Below are positions 25,982 through 33,687 of a stretch of DNA of 64,000 nucleotides, piece by piece. Source of the stretch: Pseudomonas putida NBRC 14164 (lineage in GTDB: Bacteria > Pseudomonadota > Gammaproteobacteria > Pseudomonadales > Pseudomonadaceae); contig NC_021505.1 of the NCBI RefSeq assembly GCF_000412675.1, forward strand, positions 5,388,501 to 5,452,500, given 5' to 3'. A model generated the notes under the pieces. It was not told where the DNA came from. It saw nothing but the letters and a program-made list of their open reading frames with translations, and made no database searches. Numbering within the stretch: position 1 is the stretch's first letter; every line of letters begins with the position of its first letter. The position numbers and the translations under genes were made by a program.

Positions 25982-28030
25982 TCAAACCTCCGCTACTGCG
26001 ATAAACTTTTGGTGAAATTTTTTCAGTCTGTCGAGCTCAGTTTTGACCACCTGGTATTCACCAGAACCCGGCTCATACAAAGCAAGATCTGCCTCATCAT
26101 CAGCAATAGCAGCTTCAAGCTTGTCCTTTTCGATGATGGACTCATCGCAATTCGTGCAGGGGCCAGCATCGCCCAAGAGATAGAATTCACAGTTACCTGA
26201 GTAGGTACAGGCACCCAAAATAGTCGATTTATAGGAAATCTTGCCTTCCGCAGCCAGCTTTTCGGTCTCTTTCCTGACATCGACAATATGGATGTCTCCC
26301 TGATCCAATTTTTTGCGCTGGTTTGAGATATAGGTACCTGTCCCACCAAAAATCGGGCTATCGCTGCCGAACGCATGATCCAAAAGATCGTAAGCGATGC
26401 TCATGGGAACACCAGCCTGGTACTCAAACAGGACATGGTTTTTGGGAAGGATGAAATCGTCGGCCTCTGGGTCATAATAACCAAAAATGGTTTTAAGCCT
26501 TTCAAAGTTATTGCCGTAATAGCGACTCATTTGAGTGGTCAAGTGCTTGAACTGCCTCCGAAGTGTAGGCAAAGAAATGAATCCGCTACTTCTGCCATAA
26601 TAAGCTAGAGAGCGACGAAACTGATGGGTTCTGAAAGGCCAAGGTGAGCCAACCTGGAACTCCGGCTCTAGAGAAAAGTCACGCTTCGGATCGCTAGCCT
26701 GGAGCTCCAAGAAATCAGTCTCGGTGATAAGCTCAAACTGCTTAAGTCGAGCGGGCTTATTTTGACTGCCTAGCTCAGAAACACCAACTTGGGTTTGAGA
26801 ATAGTTTATGATTGCAGGCGTCAGGAACAGGGGCATATCATCATAGGAAACGTGAAACAATAATGACAGCCCGCGACAAATACCTTGAGCAACTTCGACC
26901 GCACGCACGACCTCATCAGTAGCTAGCCAAGCGGCTGCCTTACGATACCCAGTAAACTTAGTAGTAGTTGAGATCACCTGGACAATCATCGAGTCGTCTC
27001 GCGTGACGCCTTCGTCATCGACCGTGGCTGCGCTTACCTCTTCATCATTAATACAACCATACGGCAGTCGCATAACCTCTTGGTCTCGCATACCTGTATA
27101 AAGATGTATAATGGTTTTGAGAATCCACTGAATCCTAATTATCGCCCCGGACAAGTTGTTCCGACCAATACAACCTAGGTCATCTTTGAGCACGGATTCT
27201 AGCTCATGAGAAATTACTGCTTGCTTAAAGTCAGGCTCATACGAAGAAATCCGAGAATCAAGGGATGCCTGCGCCTTATGGCTGCGGCCATAGAGTGGAC
27301 TTTCAAAAGATTTTAGGAATGCCTCGAGCGCGTGTCGATTTTCGTAAAGAAGATTAAGCCAATCATTTGATGAGTTTAGCAACCCGAGATATATCCGCGT
27401 AGGGATGACAGGGGTCTGATTTGACTTCTTATCATCGACGCCAAATCTGAGATGGAAAACACCATGCAATTTGTAGCCCAGACGATGTTCACCGATGGCA
27501 ACGATATGACCCAACATGGCCCGCGCGCCCTTCCGGTATGTTTCGCCAAAATCACTTTTAATAATCCAGTCGCTATACCCATCAAGGTACGCAGGATTAG
27601 TAAATAACTGTTGAAGACTAATGATACCAATCAATGGATTGGCCTTCTGGGCATAACAATACCTTGCAGCCATACGCAAAACAGAAAAATATTTAACTAA
27701 AGCTTCAGCACTGAGCCTGCCGAGCTTACCTGCACGCACATAAAAAAGCAGGCAAAACAGGAGATACCTTACCTCTTCAACAAGACCAGAACACTCAGCG
27801 TCGAGCTTATCAAAAATGCTACTGAACAAAATAAGACGAATTTTAGTTGCTTTAAGACGATACGGATTTAAATCCCATATATCGCCTCCATAAACGACAA
27901 TGGGTGTACCTTTTACGTCCCGACAGATGACAAAATCGGGAGAAGGCCTCCAATCCGAATCAACCGGTATTTCGGATGCCGCTTCAAGAAACTCTGACTG
28001 ACCATCATTAAAGTGGAGCATGCTAGCCAT
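25982..28030 (-). CDS. ginC: GInt tyrosine recombinase GinC
   Basis: A 682-residue tyrosine recombinase. The catalytic residues are legible: Arg in HLYTGMRDQEVMRLP, HxxR in FRTHQFRRSLAYYG, a later His in FKHLTTQMSRYYGNN and the Tyr pair there. A C-terminal Cys cluster (CTYSGNCEFYLLGDAGPCTNC) looks like a zinc-binding site. It starts on the base where ginB ends, so the operon is tightly coupled. The N-terminal ~250 residues would be the DNA-binding arm. Confidence 0.82.
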   Translation of the reverse strand: MASMLHFNDGQSEFLEAASEIPVDSDWRPSPDFVICRDVKGTPIVVYGGDIWDLNPYRLKATKIRLILFSSIFDKLDAECSGLVEEVRYLLFCLLFYVRAGKLGRLSAEALVKYFSVLRMAARYCYAQKANPLIGIISLQQLFTNPAYLDGYSDWIIKSDFGETYRKGARAMLGHIVAIGEHRLGYKLHGVFHLRFGVDDKKSNQTPVIPTRIYLGLLNSSNDWLNLLYENRHALEAFLKSFESPLYGRSHKAQASLDSRISSYEPDFKQAVISHELESVLKDDLGCIGRNNLSGAIIRIQWILKTIIHLYTGMRDQEVMRLPYGCINDEEVSAATVDDEGVTRDDSMIVQVISTTTKFTGYRKAAAWLATDEVVRAVEVAQGICRGLSLLFHVSYDDMPLFLTPAIINYSQTQVGVSELGSQNKPARLKQFELITETDFLELQASDPKRDFSLEPEFQVGSPWPFRTHQFRRSLAYYGRSSGFISLPTLRRQFKHLTTQMSRYYGNNFERLKTIFGYYDPEADDFILPKNHVLFEYQAGVPMSIAYDLLDHAFGSDSPIFGGTGTYISNQRKKLDQGDIHIVDVRKETEKLAAEGKISYKSTILGACTYSGNCEFYLLGDAGPCTNCDESIIEKDKLEAAIADDEADLALYEPGSGEYQVVKTELDRLKKFHQKFIAVAEV

Positions 28031-29919
28031 TAAAAATATATACCCATTTTCTCATAACGCTGGAGTCGCCGCTCCCAAAAAACGGTGAGAACTCCTAAGT
28101 CAAACACTTTCTTCCTGACCATAACTACCAAGTTGGCAGATTCCTTAGAACGTTCAGAGATAGCGTCTAAAATAAAATTAATGCGAACGACGACTTCCTT
28201 GAAAATCTTTTCTGAAAATTCGAAGTTAGGGGCATTAGACCTAACTCCTTCGATAACATAAAGAAAGCTTAGCAATTTATGAATGTCTGCCTCGTCCGCG
28301 TGAACAAGATAATGAACGCAGAACAAACAACCATATTGCGTTTTGCAATCCGGCTCTATGGACACCACCGGAATATCGCTTTGTGGATTATGAAGCGACT
28401 CACAGTGCCCGACTGCGATAGATACGCCAGGAACATTATGCGATTCCTTTATGCGTTCAGCAGCTTTCCTGAGCGCAGCCCAATACTTCTTAAGTTCTTC
28501 CTTTTGATTTGAAAGCGGGGTACCAACGTAGGAAGCAAGGTTCGTCCGCTCCGCGTGGTTCATTACCGCACTTACCAAGAGAGGCGAATGGCGCAGATAA
28601 TGGAGCGTAACACTCTTGTGCTTACGCATTAACCTTGGCGGTATGTTGCCCGAACCTCTAGGCAAAAACACTCCATCGAGAACCCTATAAAATTTAGTTG
28701 AAAATACCGCTTCCAAAGGCTTTGGACTGTCAGAATCATTGTCCACATCAATTGCTTGAAAGAAAAGGTATTCCGACTCACGCCCTTTTAATACCCACTC
28801 ACGAAACTTCAGATACTCACGCAAGATCTCCATACCAGGGCCACGACCGATGGGGTAGCTAACCTCCAATCCCTTAGCCCTGAGCTTGATAGCTGTCAAA
28901 TCTTTTTTAAAGGGCGACCTGACCAACTCTGCAGCATCTTCGTATAGAAACTGTATCACTTCGCCTGAATTTGCACCTATCACCGCATTTAATAGGCATG
29001 CAAATGCTCTCATTGCAACAGATGCCAACCTCATCCTAAAGAGATGGTAGTCATCCGAATTCGCTTCATTGACGGCCTGGAGAGCGCCTGCAACAGCTTC
29101 CCTCACATCCTTCAGTCTCCAGTCGGGACGCTCAAGACTCAGTTCCTCAACACGCTTAATTCTACCCTCTTTATAATCGTAGGCGGAAAACTCGTGACCA
29201 CCTTCAGTAAGCGGCGTAATGTACTTTCCAGTCCCAGGAAATATATGCGTATGGTAGTCAGTAGTAACAAACTTCAGCGGATATGGCGCTCCCTCGATCA
29301 AAAACCTCGAAAAGGTAAAAGCAATGACGAGAGAAATATCGACATACTTCTGGACAGCACGCTCATCTGGAGCATCCAGTCCGTCTTGACTAGGTGTCAC
29401 GGAAGGCACAGCCGTAAGAACGTATTCTGCCTCTAGAGGAAACTGTAGTTCTATAGCACGTCTCAGAGCCCGTTGGTAGAGTTGACCAGTATGCGGAGAC
29501 ATTTTCTTGGGGCCGAGAATAGCCTCAAAAATATGGTTAGAGTACCCAACGTAACCCCGCCGCGCAGACTCAGGACTGCAAAGTACATCGGGAATGCCAT
29601 TCGATTCGCACCAGACCAACCCGGATTCAAGCGACTTAAATTCCGTCTCGATTGTCTTATGGCTGGAACCTTGCAAGAAGTAGAAATCCCACAAAGCGAC
29701 CAGAGCCTTGCGCCGACTAGGCATAACCGAATTAACATCTACAAGATATCCGCTTTTGGATTTCTCGCGAACAGAGTAAGCAAGCACCCCTACATCTAAA
29801 GGAGAGCGCCTATGATCTAGCTCGAGCGTAATAAGCTCAGGATGGACAATATTGTCTGCCTGCGCAATTGACGACAAGGTAGAGGGATAAGTTCTGCGAA
29901 CGATCAGCTCAGTTACCAT
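28030..29919 (-). CDS. ginB: GInt tyrosine recombinase-like protein GinB, degenerate active site
   Basis: A 629-residue member of the recombinase trio. The fold region is recognisable (AVIGANSGEVIQFLYED, then VTLHYLRHSPLLVSAVMNHA). However, the catalytic Arg normally found in the T-G-x-R box is Asn (GANSGE), and the usual G-H box is not evident. A Cys cluster (CKTQYGCLFC) may bind zinc, as in GinC. It overlaps ginA by 11 bases. It probably has a structural or DNA-binding role in the recombination complex, an inference from the lost Arg. Confidence 0.78.
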   Translation of the reverse strand: MVTELIVRRTYPSTLSSIAQADNIVHPELITLELDHRRSPLDVGVLAYSVREKSKSGYLVDVNSVMPSRRKALVALWDFYFLQGSSHKTIETEFKSLESGLVWCESNGIPDVLCSPESARRGYVGYSNHIFEAILGPKKMSPHTGQLYQRALRRAIELQFPLEAEYVLTAVPSVTPSQDGLDAPDERAVQKYVDISLVIAFTFSRFLIEGAPYPLKFVTTDYHTHIFPGTGKYITPLTEGGHEFSAYDYKEGRIKRVEELSLERPDWRLKDVREAVAGALQAVNEANSDDYHLFRMRLASVAMRAFACLLNAVIGANSGEVIQFLYEDAAELVRSPFKKDLTAIKLRAKGLEVSYPIGRGPGMEILREYLKFREWVLKGRESEYLFFQAIDVDNDSDSPKPLEAVFSTKFYRVLDGVFLPRGSGNIPPRLMRKHKSVTLHYLRHSPLLVSAVMNHAERTNLASYVGTPLSNQKEELKKYWAALRKAAERIKESHNVPGVSIAVGHCESLHNPQSDIPVVSIEPDCKTQYGCLFCVHYLVHADEADIHKLLSFLYVIEGVRSNAPNFEFSEKIFKEVVVRINFILDAISERSKESANLVVMVRKKVFDLGVLTVFWERRLQRYEKMGIYF

Positions 29920-31429
29920 GACGCTCTACCACAACCAGATCCCGGTACGAAGACATCTTGAACAGTGAGTCTTCGTAATCTTCTTGAGCCCTCATCTTCT
30001 CAGGGATCATTTTAAATAGCTTAAGGTAGTTTTCAGTTGTTTCACGCCGTTCATGGTGAAGTCGCTCCTGAATAATTGCAATCTCATCACCAGGCAGCAG
30101 ACGACAGCTTTCCAGACCTGGAATCAAGAGCTGATACAGCTGATAAGCAAAAGTGGCTCGAAGCCAATGAAAGGTGAAATCCTTAGGGAAATCTGCAGGC
30201 ACAGATCTCATCAGCTTTTTCTTAAGGGTTTCAGCTACAGCACCCTGGGGACGGGTGTTAACAAAACTGTATCTGGGATCAGATCCAGCCATATAGTAGC
30301 AGTTAGCTTGCTCCGACAGAAATACGTATTCTTCCCCTGCTGGTATCACATGCAAGGCAGGATACGAAGTTTTATATCCCTGAAGAAAGCGTTGACGCCG
30401 ATTTTTCGAATAAGCGCTCCGCACGAACGTGATCAAATCCTCAGCAAGCGACTTGGGCACGTGAAGCGTCTGGGGCTTATTGTTCTTGGTATCAATTCCC
30501 GTACCTGGCCCCGCCTTCAGAATGTACGTACCCTCTGGCTCAAGCTCTCCCTGAACCAGTGCTTCTACATGCTTCACCCTCAGCGTCAAAACAGTCTGCT
30601 TTCGAGCGCCTGTCATAAGAGCAAACAGGATTATCAGCCGCTCTTGGGCGCTCCAGCTGTCTGAATTGACTGCCTCAATTACGCTAACTAACTCAGTATT
30701 GGTTAACGGACGAAGGCATTCACCTTCGTCATCAACAAAGCCCTTGGGAATTATTTTACTCTTGTTGTAACGCTGTGTTTGGCTTCTCTGCTCAACAGTT
30801 ACCTGTCGCGTGAAGCCATAAGCATTTTCAATGAAGATATTAATCTGCTTGACAGTATCAACACGATCAATTTCGATAGAGTGCCAATACTTCGATACAA
30901 ACTTGTAGAACTGGTACACGACCCCAGTGTATTGATTGCAAACCGCCGCCCCACGCCCTTCCATTTTCATAAGATGAGCATGATACCGATAGGTTGGTCG
31001 CAAAGTTATCCTCTTCCCAGAGAAGTCGAGCCAATTGATGTTATTCTCTTCAGTAAACATCAAGTAATCTAAAAGCCGACTAGCCTTGCGTTTAGCATCG
31101 TCAGTTGGTCTGTTGTGAGCGTGCTTATCCCTTACTAAATTAATCAAAAACGAATTAGCCTCTTTCCAAGGCTCACCATTCTTATGAAACAAAAAGGGCA
31201 TATTAAAAATGCTACGGGTTACTGCATCTCCAATAGACTCTCGCACTTGGAATCCGGGAATTACTCCGTCCACGCCGACTATTTCAACAGGCGTCGATCC
31301 GTCCGGCTCTAATCCGAAATAAAGGCTTCCAAAAGCCTCACTGACCTGAGGGATAACAACCAAACGCGTTGAATGTTCAGGGTTTACGAAAGCAGCCACA
31401 GCGGAGATCCAGCCAGAAAAAGACGTCAA
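29909..31429 (-). CDS. ginA: GInt tyrosine recombinase GinA
   Basis: A 506-residue recombinase with an intact catalytic set: Arg in ALMTGARKQTVLTLR, HxxR in TFHWLRATFAYQLY, His in RLHHERRETTENYLKLF with the Tyr nucleophile in the same segment. It is the first gene of the gin operon and starts within 100 bases of the island-hrpB junction. The frame opens at a TTG inside one of the GTCAATC repeats (31425-31440), with AGGA immediately adjacent. No better start is seen until residue ~77, so the true start is uncertain. Confidence 0.82.
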   Translation of the reverse strand: MTSFSGWISAVAAFVNPEHSTRLVVIPQVSEAFGSLYFGLEPDGSTPVEIVGVDGVIPGFQVRESIGDAVTRSIFNMPFLFHKNGEPWKEANSFLINLVRDKHAHNRPTDDAKRKASRLLDYLMFTEENNINWLDFSGKRITLRPTYRYHAHLMKMEGRGAAVCNQYTGVVYQFYKFVSKYWHSIEIDRVDTVKQINIFIENAYGFTRQVTVEQRSQTQRYNKSKIIPKGFVDDEGECLRPLTNTELVSVIEAVNSDSWSAQERLIILFALMTGARKQTVLTLRVKHVEALVQGELEPEGTYILKAGPGTGIDTKNNKPQTLHVPKSLAEDLITFVRSAYSKNRRQRFLQGYKTSYPALHVIPAGEEYVFLSEQANCYYMAGSDPRYSFVNTRPQGAVAETLKKKLMRSVPADFPKDFTFHWLRATFAYQLYQLLIPGLESCRLLPGDEIAIIQERLHHERRETTENYLKLFKMIPEKMRAQEDYEDSLFKMSSYRDLVVVERHGN

Positions 31430-31508
31430 TCCTAAACGTTTCGCGATTTCAGCTCAAGGATTTTGTCAATCATTAAACGTTACACGAAACCGTCAATCAG
31501 GCAACGTT
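31425..31508 (-). repeat. Three iterons at the right end of element 1
   Basis: GTCAATCCTAAACGTT (31425), GTCAATCATTAAACGTT (31465) and GTCAATCAGGCAACGTT (31492) are copies of one 16-17 base repeat, spaced 40 and 27 bases apart. The last one runs into a perfect 10-base palindrome GCAACGTTGC (31501-31510) beside the attachment repeat. They are oriented opposite to the ATTGAC copies at the left end. Likely recombinase arm-binding sites that overlap the ginA start, allowing autoregulation (inference). Confidence 0.65.
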
Positions 31509-31510
31509 GC

Positions 31511-31528
31511 GTGGTAGCTTGGGGTACC
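31511..31528. repeat. Right attachment repeat of element 1 (attR)
   Basis: GTGGTAGCTTGGGGTACC is an imperfect direct repeat of 1876-1891. It encodes the hrpB codons for RYPK on the minus strand, after which the reading frame leaves hrpB and ends LPRNVA-stop. Confidence 0.75.
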
Positions 31529-33600
31529 GCCCTTTGAGGTCTTTCTTCACTTCGGCATAGGTCGTGCGCCAGAAGTTGGCCAGGTCCTGGGTGACCTGCA
31601 CCGGTCGGCGTGCCGGCGACAGCAGGTGCAACTTGACCTGCTGCCGGCCATTGGCGATGCGCGGGGTATCGGCCAGGCCGAACAGTTCTTGCAGGCGCAC
31701 GGCGAGAATCGGCGGGGTTTCGCTGTAGTCCAGGCGGATATTCGAGCCGGACGGCACGGCCAGATGCGCGGGGGCCTGTTCTTCCAGGCGTTGCGGCAGC
31801 GGCCAGGGCAGCAGGTTGCGCAGCAGCGACGGCAGGTCCAGCGCGCTGAAGTGGCTGAGCCGGGACACTTTGCCAAGGTAGGGCTGCAACCAGTCTTCCA
31901 TGCTGGCGAGCAGCGCCTCGTCACCCAGGTCGGGCCATTCACTTTGCCCGTCCCTGTCCAGGTCCAGCTGGCGCAACAGTGCCACGCGCGCCTGCCACTG
32001 GCGCAGTTCCGGGGTCCATGTCAGCAGGTTCAGGCCTTTGCGCCGTACCAGGCCAAGCAGCGCATTGGCCCGCGCTTCGTCAGTCAGGCCCGCCAGTGGT
32101 TCACGGCTTAGTATCAGCTCACCGACTTTGGTTTGGCGTTCGGCACGCAGCACCTGCTCACGCTCGTCCCAGTCGAGTAGATCGACACGCTCGACCTGCT
32201 CGGCCAGCACATCATCAAGCAGCGCCGGGTCAAATTCTGCCGCAAGGTAGATGCGCTCTTCGCTCTGGCCCTGGCGGCTGCCCAGGTCGGCGATCACCAA
32301 CCACGGGTGCTTCATCAACGCATCGACCTCGCCGAACAAGGCAGCACGGCCGTTGGCCAGGCGATACTCGGCGCCCCCTGCACGCCGCTGCTGCGCGACC
32401 CGGTCGGGATAGGCCAGCGCCAGCAAGGCGCCAAGCCAACGCGGATGGTCGGGGTCGGCGACGGCGGCCCCCGCCTTGCCGCGCAACAGCCCACGGTACT
32501 GGCGCGCAAGCTGCCGGGCGCGCTGCACGCCACCCTGGCCGCCACGGCTGGCCTTGCTCTCGCCGCTGACCAAGGCCAGCCGGCTGTGCAGGTCGGCACC
32601 GCCGCCACGCTGGATATCCCGCTCACCGAGCAACGCCGCCACATCACAGGCCATGGCGGCCAACCCCAGGCTCTGACCACGCAGCAACAAATGGGCGATG
32701 CGTGGGTGAGCCGGCAGCTCGGCCATGGCCTGGCCGTGATCGCTGAGGTTGTCGCGGCTGCCCGGTTTGAATGCCCCCAGGCGCGCCAGCAGGTCCTGAG
32801 CCTGGGTAAACGCTGCGCTGGGCGGTTGGTCGAGCCAGCTCAACTCATGCGGGGCGACGCCCCAGCGCGCCAGTTGCAAGGCCAGGCCTGCCAGGTCGGC
32901 CTGGAGGATTTCGGCGCTGCCATGGGCAGCCAGTTGGTCATGCTGGGCTTCGGACCACAGCCGGTAGCACACGCCCGGCTCCAGGCGGCCGGCACGGCCG
33001 GCACGCTGGGTGGCGCTGGCGCGGGAGATACGCTGGGTATCCAGCCGGGTCATGCCACTGCCAGGGTCAAAACGCGGCACCCGGGCCAGGCCTGCGTCGA
33101 TCACGACGCGCACGCCGTCGATGGTCAGGCTGGTTTCGGCAATGTTGGTGGCCAGCACCACCTTGCGCTGGCCCTTGGGCGCCGGGTCGATGGCTGCACG
33201 CTGGGCATTGAGGTCAAGTTCGCCATGCAGCGGGCACAGCAGAATCTCCGGCCGCTCGCCCAGTGCTTCCTGCAGGCTCTGGTGCACCCGGCGGATTTCG
33301 GCCTGGCCCGGCAAGAACACCAGCACACTGCCCGTCTGGTCGGCCAGCGCCTGCAGCACGCTGTCCACGACGCGTGGCTCGATGAACTCGCCCGGCTGGA
33401 AGGGCCGCCCCCAGCGGATGTCCACCGGGTGCATGCGGCCCTCACTGCTGACCACCGGGGCGTCGTCCAGCAGCCGCGACAGGCGCTCGCCTTCCAGGGT
33501 TGCCGACATCAGCATGATCTTCAGCGGTGGGTCGTCACGCAGCAACGCGCGGCCGTTGAGGCTCAGCGCCAGGGCCAGGTCGGCATCCAGGCTGCGTTCG
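31511..33600 (-). pseudogene. hrpB: Central part of native hrpB, cut at both ends
   Basis: The GC-rich minus-strand frame covers roughly residues 145-820 of HrpB (ERSLDADLALAL.., LLLR..MLMSATLEGERL.., QRAGRAGRLEPG.., down to GRYPK). At its 3' side the native ending is replaced by LPRNVA from element 1. At its 5' side the homology stops at 33600, within the DExH box codons, where element 2 begins. It lacks motif I and a genuine start codon (a TTG-initiated frame to 33545 is an artefact), so it cannot be functional. The missing N-terminal part should lie past the right end of element 2. Confidence 0.9.
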
Positions 33601-33687
33601 CTGAGTTTGCTGATTTGTCATCTTGTCAAAATTAACAGAAGGGCTACGCTCAGGGGATCATGCCAGTCTTCCGAAGCGAGCGTAACC

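Larger units (their letters stand above)
1885..31515. mobile_element. Element 1: GInt-type genomic island inserted in hrpB
   Basis: The two halves of a native hrpB reading frame flank about 29.6 kb of lower-GC DNA. The right end holds an overlapping operon of three large tyrosine recombinases plus a small basic protein, the hallmark of GInt islands (ginABCD, cargo, short 3' end). The flanks carry imperfect direct repeats, also typical of GInts. The ends bear a short motif in opposite orientations (ATTGAC at 1908-2074, GTCAAT at 31425-31508). Cargo includes Hachiman defence, a stress or catabolic module, and a complete replacement hrpB. Boundaries are good to a few bases. Confidence 0.8.

Noticed and set aside
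31497..33545. hrpB middle fragment as a functional 682-residue helicase with a TTG start
   Set aside because: It lacks motif I and the DExH box, and its TTG is an internal Leu codon of the native gene, so it is a fragment.
32307..33635. 442-codon plus-strand frame
   Set aside because: It is the mirror of high-GC hrpB coding sequence on the other strand, and shows no protein-like features.
33010..33687. N-terminal 226 codons of a 983-codon frame ending at 35961
   Set aside because: This part is antisense to native hrpB and rich in Arg/Ser typical of shadow frames. The real recombinase gene begins after the hrpB junction at about 33600.
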